A DNA stretch of 64,000 nt from Marisa cornuarietis (GCA_004794655.1 SMMW01000567.1:2960001-3024000), one strand, 5' to 3'; shown: positions 13,201 through 26,153, counted from the stretch's first letter. Notes: a model not told the origin generated them from the letters alone. Program-made: numbers and translations.

Positions 13201-16200
13201 CCATCTAAAGGAGCGGTTGGACAACAAGGAGCGGGAGCTGCAGAATGCCCGGTCTGAGCTGCGTGACAAAGAATCCCAGTGTGACAAGTTGAAATTGGAG
13301 TTCAAAAGGCAGGTCTCGGAAATGGAACACACTTTTGGTAGAGAGCGAGACGAGCTGGAGAGCCAAGTGGATGAGCTTAAGGAGCAGCTGCACTCATACC
13401 AGGAACGACATAGCACTCTGCAGGACAACATTACCACCAACATGGCCGATTTGTTGAGTGAGAAGGATGATATCATTGCGCAGCTGGAGGAGAAGCTGAT
13501 CGAGAATGACCGCAAAATGGTGGACATGAATGAAGAGCTGCAGGCAGAAATGAGTGAGAACTCTGATCTCAGCCACAACATAGACGTGCTGCAGGAGGAG
13601 AAGCAGACCTTGCAGAACCAAATCAGCACCATGGAGAAGCAACTTCTTTCTCTCAGGGACAAAGTAGCCACTTTCGAAAAGGATAATGATGTTCTCAGGC
13701 AACATCTGGACCACCTGAAGAATGAGAACACAAAGCTGGCTTCACGCCTGAGCAGGAGTTCAACTTCTTCTTCAGCATCAGAACATGATGACCCAGAAAA
13801 GGAGGAACTTCAGAAGACTGTCCTCGAGCTAAACAAGCAAATACAAGGTCTTCAACTCAAGCTGATAGAAAAGTTTGAAGACCTTGATCAGAAAAAATCT
13901 TGTGCCGAGAAGGAAGACCTCCTCCATGTCATCCTTATTTTTGATTCTGACCTTCAGGAGGTAAACTCTCTTCTGGTGCAACTTCATGATCATTTTGACG
14001 CTTACTTAGCTAAAGTGCCCAGTGACCTAAAAAAAGAGGCTGCTACCCTGGCTGAGATGGTAGATGAAATAGGTCATCATTGTCTGTTAATGCAGGACAA
14101 CCTACATGAAAGTTCACAGGGTAGATTCCCAGAAGCATCAGGGGAGGATTATCACCATAACATCACCGTAGATGCATCATCTGGTGGCCAGAAGATCATG
14201 GATGAATACCATGGGCTTAAGGGCAAGTTTGATCGAGCTGTAGCTGAGCTTAAGAAACTGAAGAAAGAGGTAAATGAGGTTTACAGCTCATACGATAAGA
14301 TAGAAAAAAGGGACAAACAGCTGGAACAAGAAATGCAGCAAATGGAAACGTCCTACAGAGAGCAGGTAATGTAGACATTCAAGTATGTGTAAAGATCTAA
14401 GACACACACCAACAGAGATATAATTAGTGCTATTACTTTCCAGCCCCCTGCTCCAATGTTTTAATGTGTATATCATAATATACACCATTAAAATTTTTAA
14501 AGTACCCAGAGAAAGCTTATGAAAATGCTTAAGAATAATCTTTGTATTTTATTTATTTATTTTGCATGTAGCATGATTTTCTGTTAGTGCTTGAATTGCA
14601 TTATACGTTTATGAAATGTTGCTGGTTTAAATATTGCATGACTTCATTTGTGACCAGGATAGTGTTTTGTGAGTTATTGTTGTGTGAGTGCATGATTAAT
14701 TTTTTTAAGGAACTTTCTGGTGGCATTTTGATATACATTCTCTGCTTTTCTGCATTCATCTTGTTTACATAGAAAGTACTCCACTTATGTGTCTTAGATT
14801 TTATTGACAAGATTTCCAGCCCCAGAAACATGCTTGCTACAGAATTTTTGCGTTTTTTAAAAAATTTTCTGTCAAATGAAATTGTCTTTTTCGTGAACAG
14901 CTTGAGAATATCGTGCGAAGGGTCGATCAACTATCCAGCCAGTTGGCCAATGCTAACAGCACTGCTGCTCTTCAGGCTAAGCTTGGAGTCACTGCCCATC
15001 ATTCAGTCAACACTAGCATGTCCACAGAGATAGAAAACCAGCTGAGCCAACTAGACAACAAAATCAGCTCGATGGAGAAGGCACTTGCTGAAAAGACAGC
15101 ATCTAATCCTCTGGCAGCTGAGAGCAGGAGGTCTTTGTCCCCACAAGACAGCCAGTGCATTATGTCCAGATTGAAGGAGATAAAAGAACAGTTGAAGTCG
15201 ACCAACAGTGGTCTGAAAGAAATTCTTAGTGATGTTGTGTCCAGCCCAGGTGGGGAGTTCCAGGAAGCATCCAAACAGCAGCTGCTCATGTCCCACATTG
15301 ATGGTTGCGGCAGAAAGCTTGGCAAGCTAGCTAATATGATCCAAGAGGAAGGAGATTGTGCCTGGACCAGCAGAGTCTCTGCAGGAAGTTGTAGTGGTGG
15401 GGGCTGTGCAGGTTTCAAGGATGGTGGAGCATCTAGTATGGCCCAGTGCATGTGTGAAGTCAAAGAGCGTATTCAGGAGATCGGCGAGCTGCTTGACTCT
15501 CTTGAGGACGATGCAGAGGACAGTGATGATGAGGAAAGAGAAACTACAACAGTGGATGATGTTCGGGAACGCTTAGCAAGTCTGTGTGAATTTGTTGAAC
15601 AGCATCATACATTGTCTACCTATGACTGGCATTTGATGCAGCTGCTGAATGCTCAAAAAGTTGAGATCAACAAGACAAGAGCCCAGCAGTCAGGGGCTGG
15701 GGATGGTGCTACAGATACCCCAGACAAACTGCATGACTATGCTAACAGGCTATCATTAGAGGCATTGATACTGGTGGAGATGGCCAATTTGCTAGAGGAG
15801 AAGGCTGGTGAAAACAAAGAAGAGACAGAGGAGGAAGAACAGGACCCAGTGTTAAAGATGGTGGGTGGGCTGAGTCTAAAACTTTTGTCACTGCACCAAA
15901 AACTGGAGCAAGAGTGCCGGACTCTGCATGTGGAGAATGTGGTCTCTGATGTGTTAGCCATGCAGGCAGACTTGATTGCAGAGAAGATTCTAATGGAAGG
16001 AGAACTGTACTCTGGCACATTTGGGCATAATCTGAATCTAAGTGAAGAGAAAGACAAAAAAGTTCAGCATAAACTCCTGGCCACTGAGGCCCTTATGAGA
16101 TCTCAGCTGGATGCTTTCATAGGGAAAAACTTGGACAAAACCTGTGATGAACTGTGGTCCTCTGCTAGTCATTTGACATTGAGAAGCCTCGTTCAGGGAG

Positions 16201-19200
16201 AGCTGACATTTGCTCTTAATTGCCTTAAGAAGCGGTTATCAGGCTGTACACGTGATAAGGAGTCCAAAGAGTGTGTGAGAAACTTATTCATTGAACGGTT
16301 GAAAGAGAGGCACAAGCTGGTTATGGGGATTTCAAAGGCTTATGAGGATAAGATCATCAAGGCCCTAGCTATCATTATCTCCAAGGAAAGTGAGGAAATG
16401 ACCATAGTGGAAGGTCCAGAAAATGTGCTGGACACAGTTTGCTCAGAGGTGTCTACAATTATGGAAAAGCATATTCAGCAATACAAGGAGAAAATTCGTT
16501 CTGCCAAGACCACAGAATCTGCTCACCAATGGGACAAGGTGGTCAGCCAGCTGAGGTTAGACCGTGAATCCGTGTTGGCAGGCATTCGTGAGCAGCATGC
16601 TGCTATCTCTGCTAAGCCCAATGAAGAAGATGTCCTGGAAGTGCCTTTTCAAAGCTTGGATAGCACCATCAACAATTTCGGAGAGATCTTGTCTCTGAGG
16701 TCTGTCCTTACTGCCCAGCTTAGCTTCATTGATGAACTGGCTAAAGTTGGTGAAACAGCTTTGCTAGATGACATTGAGGAAGAGGAGGAAGAGAATAGCT
16801 CAGAAGGCGAGGCTAGTGTACAGAGAACATTGCATAAAAGGTTAGTTTCTTTCATGCACAACTTAACTACTTGCTTGCAGAGAGAGGCTGGGTCCAGGCA
16901 AGACCAAGCAGCATGCTTGTTATCAGGCAAAGGACAAAACCAGGTAGAGGTGGTGTCTGAAGTACCAGAACTTTCCAGTTTGCTGCATGGTAATCAATAT
17001 AGCGAGACTTTGACCAGGGAAGCTATCTTCGCTGCCCAGGTAACATTCATGATGTGTAAAATGAAGCTGCTGCATGAGCAAGAGCTAGACAGACTAAGAG
17101 CTTCTCGACCAGCTCGTCAGCAGAACACCTCACTGGATGGCAGCCAAGATGGAGAGATTGATGTGTATTCTCTCTTGGGTCCACTGGAGGATGTGATGGA
17201 CACCAAGTATGATGATGAGATGGAGACACTAAGGGTAATAGCATCCCATGTTGGCAAACTGAAGAATGTACTGGGAGAATCTGGGTCCACACAAGACTGG
17301 GCACAGGTGAACGAGCATGTGCTAAAGCTGGAGCAGAAACTACAAGAAGAGTTGAACCTTGCTCAACAGCGCCATGAGGCCCACGTTGACCTTTTTAAGC
17401 AGGAAGAAACTAAAGTAAGAAAATGCACCATAGCCATATCATAGATTCTGTCAGCGTTTATTACTTATGTTATTTTTGTATAAACATAAAAACTATTTTT
17501 TAGCATTGAAATTCTTGGGTCTGTGTGTTAAATTTTTGAGTGCGTTTTGTATAAGAAAAATACTAACAAAAATATTTTTCTTGAGACAGTTTCATTATTT
17601 CTTGGTTTAGGAAGCTTTCCAGGTTCATGCAACTTTTCAAGAGCTTTAAACTATGGTATCACTTTTCAAGAGCTTGAGTCTATTGTACCATCAGGTGGAG
17701 CAAGCATGGGAGGGCCTTCAGCAGGAGCGTGAGCTTCTAGAAGAGCGATGTTCAGCCTTAGAAAGTGAGCTGCAATCAATAAGCACCCAGCATGACGACG
17801 AGGTAGAGCGTATGAGGCAGGATGTCCTGACAGCAGTCAGCGCTATCCGAGCCAATGAGGAAGAGTCAGAGACTCAGCTGAGCGACAGGCTGCAGCGCAT
17901 GACCAAACAGATAATTGTGCAAAAAGAAAACTTTAAGGTGAGACAGTGGTGTGCAGAAATGAAATATCAGGATTCAATTACTGTCTTTAAAACCTGTACC
18001 AGCTGACAAGCAAATCAAATAGAGGAGAGGAAAAAAATCTTCCCAGATAAATTGTATTTATGTTTGACTGTCTAATTAAAATTTTATTGTGTTCATCTTT
18101 GAAGTTCTGAATGTGCAAATGGTATTTTGTAGATTAATAAGTTAAGATTAATGCTAGCAGCTTCACAGAAAGTTTCAGTTTGTTATGAGTTGCTGTGGTT
18201 CATTATTCTTCAATTTTGAAATATTGTTTTTGTGTCATTGAATCTTCATTCAATCTTAGAATTCTCATTTCTCAGGAAGACCTGCACAAATCTTTTATAA
18301 CAGTTCACTTATAATCCATCCACAACAAATTCATTATCTTGGCTGCTTTACCTATTTCACCAGGGTTTGGACAGGGCATTTCTAGTCCCATCATTGAGTG
18401 GCCCAAATCACATTATTTTCTTTATTTCTGGAATATCTTTACAGCGATTCTTGAGTAAGGTGAAGGAGTGTTTATCTGAGGATGGAAAAAGCCATGAGAG
18501 CCTGCGGCAGCTTGTGGACCAGGAACTGAAGACAGTCAATGAGAGTCAGCTGTCTGAACTGGTGTGTACTTTAAGCTTTCTTTAGATGAAATATTTTTGA
18601 GGTTTTTAACACTATTCTTAGTCATGGTCTTGTTGCCTGCATACTACAACAGACATTTGTTTCATGGCATTCTTGAAACCAATATTAAGTCCAAAATTGG
18701 CCAGATGATTGCTGTTGCATAGTTCCCTTTGACACACCTCATGTAAGTGTTTAAAGTTATTCAGCCCTGTTTTTAAAATGACTTTTATTGACTGCTCATA
18801 GAAAACTTTGATGCTTAAAAGCCAAACTTCTACTTTCGGCCTGGAAAGAATGGTTCTCCCTCCTAATCAAACCATTCTTTCCTGCTAGACAGTGGATTTT
18901 AAGCCTTTAATTAAAGAGTAAATGATTAATAAAGGAAGTTATGCATTGTGGTTGGTGTTGTTTCAGTCTGAGGATGAGGAATTGCCTCCACTGCCCAGCC
19001 AGCCTCCTCCCAGTCTGGTACAGAGGGATGACAAAAGTCTTAATGTAGAGGAGGTGAGCATTAAATGCATCATGGATGTGATTAACAAGTGTATGATTAC
19101 TGTTGACTCACAAGTGTGAGGGCCACTTTGTACCCAGTTGCTTTTGATTTGAACTGTGAAATGATGCTTACAACTATGATTACTCTTTTACCCTAATTAC

Positions 19201-22200
19201 TCCATTAGGGAAGGAGCCATGTTTTAGTATGAGGTACAATATCTCTGGGATATTTTGTATTGCTGTAGGGCACTATATTCAGTCCCTTGTTTTCATTCTT
19301 TTTTTTGTCTGGCTTGTCATCTGCCTTTTCAAAGCTTTTGAGGGTCTTTCAGATTGTAAAATTTGTCTTTGTAAAAAAAAGAAATTATTACCAATAACAT
19401 GGCATTCTTTCAAGCCAGTTTAGCCTGCACTATGTCCAGGGTGTTCATCTGTGATCCATGATTAGCCATCTTTAGTTTTTGTTTGGTTCTTGTTTGACTT
19501 TGGGAGTTTTTGTGGTTATAGTGGTGATTTTAATAGTCTTTTTGTTGTTGCAGTTGTTCATTCCATAATAATTTCTTAATGATAATGCAGCACCACACTT
19601 CATCTTGTCATTGAATTTTTTTTTACAGGAGCTAGAACTATTAAAGAAAGAGAAGGATGAGGCCTTGGCTGAAGAAACAAGGAATACCAAAGCAGGTGGG
19701 CTTCAAGAAGATGGTTCATATCTTACAAGATGTTAACAAGAGTTCTGCTCATGAAAAGAATGCATAGCTGTTAACTTTAAACTGACAACTATCTGTCTTG
19801 ATTAAAACTTACAAGAATAATACATTCATGCTAATTTTTTTTAAATGCTTTTAAGAGTTTGTGACAAATGTACAGAGATTGAGCAGGAGAATATTAGCAT
19901 ACAAAGGTGTTTGTCTGCCTAGCTTTGGATGCCATGAAGAAGGCATATGAAGAGGAGCTGCAGCATGAGAGAGACAAGTATAAGGAGATCCTGATAACTA
20001 TGTACAATGAAGATTTTGTCAACGAGATTCGCCGTCGCCATGAGTAGGTGTTTTTTTTTTCTAGCCGTACATCTGCCATTTGTGGAACCACTCCTGTTCT
20101 GACTGAAGGCAACAAAAATATTAATGGCTTTCCACAGTCAAGATTTAAGATTGAGATTGATTTTATTCTTGTTAGGCTATCTATTTTGTTTGCGAAAGCA
20201 ATAAATTTGACTTAAATAATATTCAGGCCTCTGGGCATTTTAGCTAGAACTTAAGACCTTTTTAGGTGGTCCTAAAAGAATCCCTAATTTTTATTGATAT
20301 AAATATTTTAACATTGCTATATAAATATTTCAATTTTTATGGTGCTTATCAGAGGATTTATCAGATACATTTTTAGATTGTGAATACAACTGGGTTTCTT
20401 TTAAAAATAGTTTTTGATGAAGACATATCTGAAGTTTGATGTGGCGCAGATGACAATTTACATCTTTCTGTTCTCATGTTTCATTTTTTAAGTAAGGCTA
20501 TTATGTTTTTAAAAGTATGTGACAATCTTTCAGAAAAATATTTACTAACTGAATGAAGGCTATTCTGAGGATTTGTCATATTCATATATTCTCAAGATCA
20601 TTAAACAATATGCAGACATAGTTCTTATTTATTTTGAGGGAGGTTGGATGTCTACTCATGTAGCTGTAAACAGTCAATGCATTGTAATCTTTTAAGTCTC
20701 AAAAAATAAATCAGGTATGGGGCTTTTCAGGACTGAGTTAGAAAAGCTGAAAGAGGAGCTGAAGCAAGTGAAGATGCATTACCTAAGCAAGTGTGAAGAT
20801 TATAAACTGATGGAAATCAAAATGGGGCAGACAAAACAAGATTATGAAAGCCATATCAACCAACTTATCACGAGGTATATATTTGCACCCACATGCACAT
20901 CTGCTCACTAGCCTACATAATACATGCACATGCACATGTTTGCATGTGTACAGGCAGACGCTGAGGTGGAAACACTAAGACTGTGTTTGTAAGAGTGAGC
21001 TGATGACATCTTCACTTTGAGAGCATTCTTCCAAAATTAAATAGTATTTATTAGTATATGTTTATTTTAATATGTAGTACTCATTAGCATGACACTTTGT
21101 TTTAAATACAGCTCTTTTGATGTCACTGTCAGCATTCTAGTTGTTCCTTATACTGCTGAGGTACTTTAAAAAGATTTTCAGTTTGGTTTTCACTGCCTGT
21201 CACCAGTATCATGAGGGTTGACTTCCTGGGTTCAGCTCTTATCTTGGGCACACTGTTCTTTCTCTGCATGTGGCATCTATTTACAGGGCTGGCTCCCTTG
21301 CCATGATATAACCTTAGTTGCTGGCTCAGTGTACAACACCAATCCCTCCCCCCACTCTGACTTTACCAGATGAAGTGGCTGTAGGAGATTGGCTACATTT
21401 GGTTTCTCACTCATTCCAACTCTGTTGCACATATATGGCCTACCTACATGGTAGCTGTTTCACACATATATGCACAATATAGCTATTATATTTTTTGTAC
21501 AGGTGTTAATGACATCAAATCTGAAAGACAAAAATATATGCAACACTCAGAAAGACTAATCCAATGACATTACTGAATAAGCATTTGTATTCCGTGTGAA
21601 ATAATGGAAAAACAACAGTGTTTTAACTTTATAATTTACAGTTTATCAGCTACTGAACAGTTTATGTGATGGAAAAAAACGCTGGTGTTGTAAGATGAAC
21701 AAGACAGTGTGGACATATGTACTTGCATCTACAAGAAAATTGGGAAAATTTCATCATTAAAACATAGAGCTTATTTCACTAGTTGTAATTGATGTGCATC
21801 ATCCTGCATAATGCTGAGTCATTTCTTCAGCTTTTATATTATTCAGAAGGACTTGCATGTGGCTAGGTGGTGATAGTGTTTGTGTCACAAGACAATGAGT
21901 GGAATTAGCATTTTTTGGCCTGATCTTGGTTGCACAACTTGCTGTGACATGATAATCAGGAGGATTGTTTTGCCTCCATCCTCATTTCTTTTCTCCTGTC
22001 GTCATGTCATCTGGTAAGGTCAAAGAAGAAATGAAATTTTTATTTTAAATTCTCCTTTTTCAAGACAACAGATAATGTGAAGTTGTTGCCTTCCTGACCT
22101 ATCTGTGGTTGGTTGAGTGTTGCGGGATGCTGCTTACCTGACCAGTGGAGCTCCCTGCATGCCAGGCATGTGTTAGCTCACTGTCAGGGAGTCTACATTT

Positions 22201-25200
22201 GATGGTTAGAGAGCACGTGTAGCCTAATATCGCCTGTGGTCATGTGATCCATAAAATCTTGAAGAAAGAGAATTTACTACAAAAGTATCATTTATCCTCA
22301 TGGGTTTATCCCGGCATTAGTTACTAAGATTTCGAGTCTGAGTTTGTCATGTTTATATGAGATCCATATAATGTCATGTTTTCTGACTACTCTTCTGGCA
22401 TATTTGCAGCAATGCGCATCTTGATGACATGGTCAACCAAGAGATTGACCGACTAAAGGACTTTATCAAGAACCGTCCTGCGAACCTCACTACAGGCAGT
22501 GCTACTTTGGAGGAAGAGTTGTATGATGCCCAGGTGACGAAAAGATGCTCTTGAATGTACATGGAATAGCTTATTGGAGTACTGTAGTCATGGTGTAGAA
22601 GTGATGAAATTAACACTTTTGAGGAATGCAGCTTATTTTGTTTTCGTGGTGTTATGCTGTATGTTTCTTTTTCAGATCATGACACGCGTGAAAGATGCTG
22701 AGTTACAAAAGTTACGGTCCCAGGTGAAAAACTTAGAAAACAGTCTTCACCGTACCACAGAGGTATGACATTTGTATCAAGCACAAGTGTGTTGATGGCC
22801 CGCTTTGTATGTGCATGCATGTGTTTGCATGTGTGTGTGTGCATGCAGATGTGCACAAGTGTGCAGACATTTAAAAATGTACACAAAAGATATTTAATTA
22901 AAACAACCTAATAACAACTAATTTAAAATCAAATTTTCTAGGAACATCGGCAAACAATGACACAGTATCTGCAAGCATTGAAAGAAAATCAGGAGCTGAG
23001 GAAAGAATATCAGATGGAAAGTACAGTTTTGCGAGATCAGCTGGAGAAACTGCAAGGTGAATCTGGCCTGCGACGCCCTATACGAAGGGGTATGGACAAT
23101 AAAATTCTATTTCATGTACTAAAGTCTAATTTAAGTTTCTGTTTTCAAGTTTGCTTATTTAAAATGTGTGCTCCTAGTTGACCGTGTAGCACTGTTCTAG
23201 CAATTTAATCATATGCTTCTGCAGGCTCAGGGATATAGCTGACTATTTTTATGTGGATATTCTGAGTGAAAAATGAAATTAAATTGCTGGCAGGTTTAAA
23301 GTGCATAGTTTTATTATTAGTGATAACAAAAATGTGCTGTGATTAAACAAAATTAGTGTCTGAAGTTACTTGTCTTAAAAGAATAAAATTTCTGTAAATT
23401 TTTTTCGTTTAACTGCACTTGATAGTATAACCACAAGAGCATCATGGTGCTGGTGTAATTGATCAGTTAAACACTTCTAACCTTAAAACTAGACAAAGAA
23501 TAGGAGCTCACTTGAAAAGGAATTCTAGCTCATTTTTCCGGAAAGTACTGATGCATGCATATATAAGGATATATAAGGATAAGGGAAGTATCAGATGAGC
23601 TTGTTCACCTTTTGTTGACCTGACTAGACATTAGGTATTTATTTCTTTCAGGTTTCTCTCTCATGGAGTTTGAAATGGTTCTATGTCAGGGTAGAGGGAG
23701 GTGGGTCTTGGTTCATCCACACATTTTATGCCTATACTGAAATCAGCTGTAAAAAGCTGAAGTAAATACTGAAACAGCCATAGAAAGCTGTTGTGAACAC
23801 AGAAAGATGGAAAAAAAAAATAATCATCTCAAGATCAAGTCAATGAATGCTACTAACCAAGTTTTTCTGGCGAAGGAAATAGAGTCCCTTTTCTTGTTTA
23901 GTTTCAATCTCAGTGTACGTGATTGAAGAGCACAGGGTAGCACTTGTGATGTTTGTATGGTTATCAACGAAATTGAATTTATTGGGAAAAAAATCATTTT
24001 AATTGATTGTCCTGACATGAAGCTTGCTTTTTCTTTTGTTTATTTTAAACAACTTTCTGCAGCAGTGGTGAATACCTGACTTCAAACTTTCATCACATCA
24101 ATTCCAGGTTTTAGGTGTTTTTGGTGGTATTGTGTACTTTATTGTGTACTTTTATGCACGGTGCACAAAAAGCTTTTTATTGTCACTCTCTTTATGAAAG
24201 GTTACGCAAGAAGTCTTTATGCTAAGATTTTTTTTTAGATATAGTACATACTTATTTTTTGGTGAATCTTGTGAAAGTTTTTTTTTATTTGTTTGAAAGA
24301 CTATCTCCTGTTAAGTTTGTCACCCTTAGTGTGTTGTTGCTTTGGATGAGATATTAACAGCTCTAAATGTTTAGCATTAACTTTCTGGTTTCTGTCCGCT
24401 GTTAGTCTACAATCAGTCTGTTTTTATACACTCTTAAATGTTTTCACAGATCCATCTGTCCTCTTGCAAACATGCAGACATGTCCATCATTTGCACTTGT
24501 GCTAATAATAATAATCTGTGAGTAGTCACAAACTGGATTGAATACAGTTTTTTGTCTCAAAGAATTTCTTTCTTTTATTGTTATTTTTTAAGCAGCTGTT
24601 CCTATTTTGCATGTGCTTGTATTTAAAATGGTGTTGAAATGTGTGCATGGTGTTGCATTGTGTTTGTAGCACCCTCCTTCCACCAACGAGCTCGCAGTCC
24701 CAGTCCCCAGTCAGCAGCTCCTCAGCGAAAGGAGTCCTCTTCATCTACTACCGAACATATCAGTCGAGACTCCAACAGACGGAGGCGTTTAGAGCCAAGA
24801 GGTTAGCCAGGCTCTGTACATTTTTCTTCCATATAACATCAACATTTGGCCCTGTAATAACTACAAATATCAAAGTACGGTGTCACATGCTCACAGGTCC
24901 CCCCACCCCCTGTTGGCAGCAACTGTACTGAGCACACAAAACAAGTGTCTGATTGGTGTTAAGGCTTTGCATGTTGCTATGGTCTTGTTTATTTTACTTA
25001 AATAGTTTTAGAGTCGTACAGACATTTGCAAGTCTAGACCATGAATATTTTTTTAATTCATTTTCAGCTACATGTTATTTATGATTTGATTTATAACTTG
25101 TTTAGCACAAAAAAAGGCTTTAACGCTGTGGATGATGACAAAGTTTTTCAAGAAATAGTTTGATATATTCGAGGGGGATTTCTGAATATGTAGAGGGTCG

Positions 25201-26082
25201 GTAGGCCAGCGCTAGTTAGTTTTGGTGGGACTTTGTTCTCACTTTTGGCGCTCCAAATACATCGGTGTGGACCTGGAGCATCACGAAAAAGGTGCTTGGC
25301 CTTGATTGACTAGGGTTAAAGCTCCAAATTGCTTCGCCCGTACAGGAGCATCACGGAAAGTTAAGTTTTGCAAGAGGTATATAAGGGCAGAGCTGAGACA
25401 GGACTGGGGAGAGAACAGATATGCCACAGGTATAAGAAGGGGGTAAGAGAAAGCCCTGACTTTTAGCGCCTCTGACGACATGTCGCAGCCATGGCTATTG
25501 TATTGTGCAAGCCTATGGAATAAAGGGTCGCACACTTGCTAACCGTTCCTGGCGTTGTTGGAGTGTGTGTGTTGGAAGTTTGTTGCTGAGACACCAAATA
25601 CCTCACCACTCAGTTACAAATATATGTGTGTTTGTGTGCAACTAAGTGTGTGTCTGCATGTGTTTGTGTAGGAGCATGCATTTCTTTTTATGTTTGTTGT
25701 CACTATGGTCTCAGAAACTATATTTATAGTATGTGAATAAAGTAAGGAAGTGAAATTCCTGACAAGAAATGGATATTTCATATCAAATAGTTTTAAAAAT
25801 GTTGAAACTTTTCAAAGAATTTTGTTTTAATTGAGAAAAACCTACTATATTGTGTATAAAATGTCTAATGTTGAGTATAAAACAAGCTTTTAAGTAACTT
25901 GTTTGCAAATTTTGACATTGATTCCTTGTTTAGCCATGTTAATAGGACTTCTTTCTTTTCTTCTAGATTTACGACGTTCGAAAAGCAGCCCATCTCTTCC
26001 ATATGTTTTTGATGCTAAAGGAATGCCCACTGCTCTGAAAACGACTGTTAAAGGAAGTCGCAGTGTTCAGTCCAAAACCTGA
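4298..26082 (+). CDS. MPRIP: Myosin phosphatase Rho-interacting protein (MPRIP/outspread family), 5' partial
   Basis: In vertebrates this family is a scaffold linking RhoA and the myosin phosphatase targeting subunit to actin. Visible exons: 4298-4391, 4751-5479, 6665-6754, 7892-7945, 8416-8577, 9083-9991, 10810-10911, 11413-11517, 12093-12161, 12818-14365, 14901-17414, 17695-17937, 18445-18561, 18967-19053, 19629-19695, 19923-20043, 20731-20874, 22410-22533, 22676-22762, 22942-23089 (or 23056), 24670-24801, 25967-26082 (TGA). All phases agree and give about 2,586 residues. The order is: end of PH domain 1 (WHDVLIEFP, aligning with WLEMLMVYP of human MPRIP), Ser-rich linker, complete PH domain 2, Ser/Pro/basic linker, long coiled coils with acidic patches, and a C-terminal RRSKSSPSLP motif like RSKSNPDF in vertebrates. 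It is much longer than the roughly 1,025-residue canonical human form because of exons 12818-14365 and 14901-17414. The start codon and most of PH1 lie outside the window. Confidence 0.9.
6224..6400. mobile_element. hAT-type MITE copy 1 (177 bp) with 8-bp target duplication
   Basis: The element starts CCGCGGTTCTCAACC and ends GGTTGAGAAACGCTG, which are imperfect terminal inverted repeats of the hAT class. It is flanked on both sides by GTGTAGGA (6216-6223 and 6401-6408), the 8-bp target duplication expected for hAT transposition. The interior is G-rich and has no coding capacity. It lies in the MPRIP intron between exons 4751-5479 and 6665-6754. A second copy is at 40565-40728. Confidence 0.9.
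6755..7891 (+). other. MPRIP GC-AG intron
   Basis: The exon 6665-6754 ends TATGAG and the intron begins GCAAGT, a classic non-canonical GC donor. It ends in a normal TTTCAG acceptor at 7891. No GT donor nearby keeps the frame, and the phase (0) matches the next exon. GC donors are often linked to alternative splicing in animals. Confidence 0.75.
7892..9163 (+). other. MPRIP second PH domain, split over three exons
   Basis: Exons 7892-7945, 8416-8577 and the start of 9083-9991 together encode a pleckstrin-homology fold. It runs from KKGWLIKQ (beta 1) through KHWFVLAGNSLRYFKD and LDGRIDLSTCYEV to the C-terminal helix NNWMKAIRLCM, with its invariant tryptophan. It aligns closely with the second PH domain of human MPRIP (KKGWLTKQ, KHWFVLADQSLRYYRD, IDLSACYDV, MTSGIRRNW). 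The likely role is binding to membrane or cytoskeleton. Both domain-splitting introns are phase 0. Confidence 0.92.
12240..12480 (+). repeat. Possible SINE relic joined to LINE/SINE-tail fragment
   Basis: The stretch 12,265-12,330 has the spacing of a tRNA-like head (GTTAGTGTGGTTGGTGCAT, then GGTCATGAG). It is followed at 12,399-12,480 by an (AAT)n tract and a segment ending in AAGCACTTTACAGC, similar to tails at 37,616 and 60,366. It is degraded, and no target duplication was found. It lies in an MPRIP intron. Confidence 0.35.
12818..17414 (+). other. Two giant MPRIP exons encoding coiled-coil and acidic regions
   Basis: Exon 12818-14365 (516 codons) is charged and rich in heptad-like leucines, typical of a long parallel coiled coil. 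Exon 14901-17414 (838 codons) continues with mostly helical sequence interrupted by acidic runs near 15,505-15,545, 15,810-15,845 and 16,765-16,815. Vertebrate MPRIP interacts with RhoA and MYPT1 through its C-terminal coiled coil. Which part of these exons corresponds to that region cannot be set from sequence reading alone. Both exons begin and end in phase 0. Confidence 0.8.
21190..21360 (+). repeat. SINE-like repeat in MPRIP intron
   Basis: The 3' half contains a motif reading CCATGATATAACCTTAGTTG followed by CTGGCTCAGTGTACAACACC. I recognise this as the shape of a SINE tail found repeatedly in molluscan genomes. The 5' half (around GGGTTCAGCTC) resembles a decayed tRNA-like B box. This rests on recall of family features; no second copy was found in the window. 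Confidence 0.45.
25189..25618 (+). mobile_element. Solo LTR (430 bp) of an LTR retrotransposon
   Basis: The element begins TGTA and ends TACA, as LTR termini do. It is flanked by AATA on both sides (25185-25188 and 25619-25622), a 4-bp target duplication usual for Ty3/Gypsy-like elements. Inside is a TATA box (TATATAAG, 25378-25385), and about 140 bp further on a poly(A) signal (AATAAA, 25519-25524), in the order expected for U3-R-U5. No internal coding region remains, so it is a solo LTR left by recombination. It sits in the last MPRIP intron in the sense direction. Confidence 0.8.
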
Positions 26083-26147
26083 GTTCAAACATGGAGAAAG
26101 TCATGGAGTTTTTTTTTTTAATTGGAACTTTTTATAACACCAGGTTA

Positions 26148-26153
26148 AATAAA
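26148..26153 (+). terminator. Probable proximal MPRIP poly(A) signal
   Basis: AATAAA lies 66 bases after the MPRIP stop codon and would give a very short 3' UTR. A second AATAAA at 26683-26688 would give a UTR of about 600 bases. Which is used cannot be told from sequence. Confidence 0.5.
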
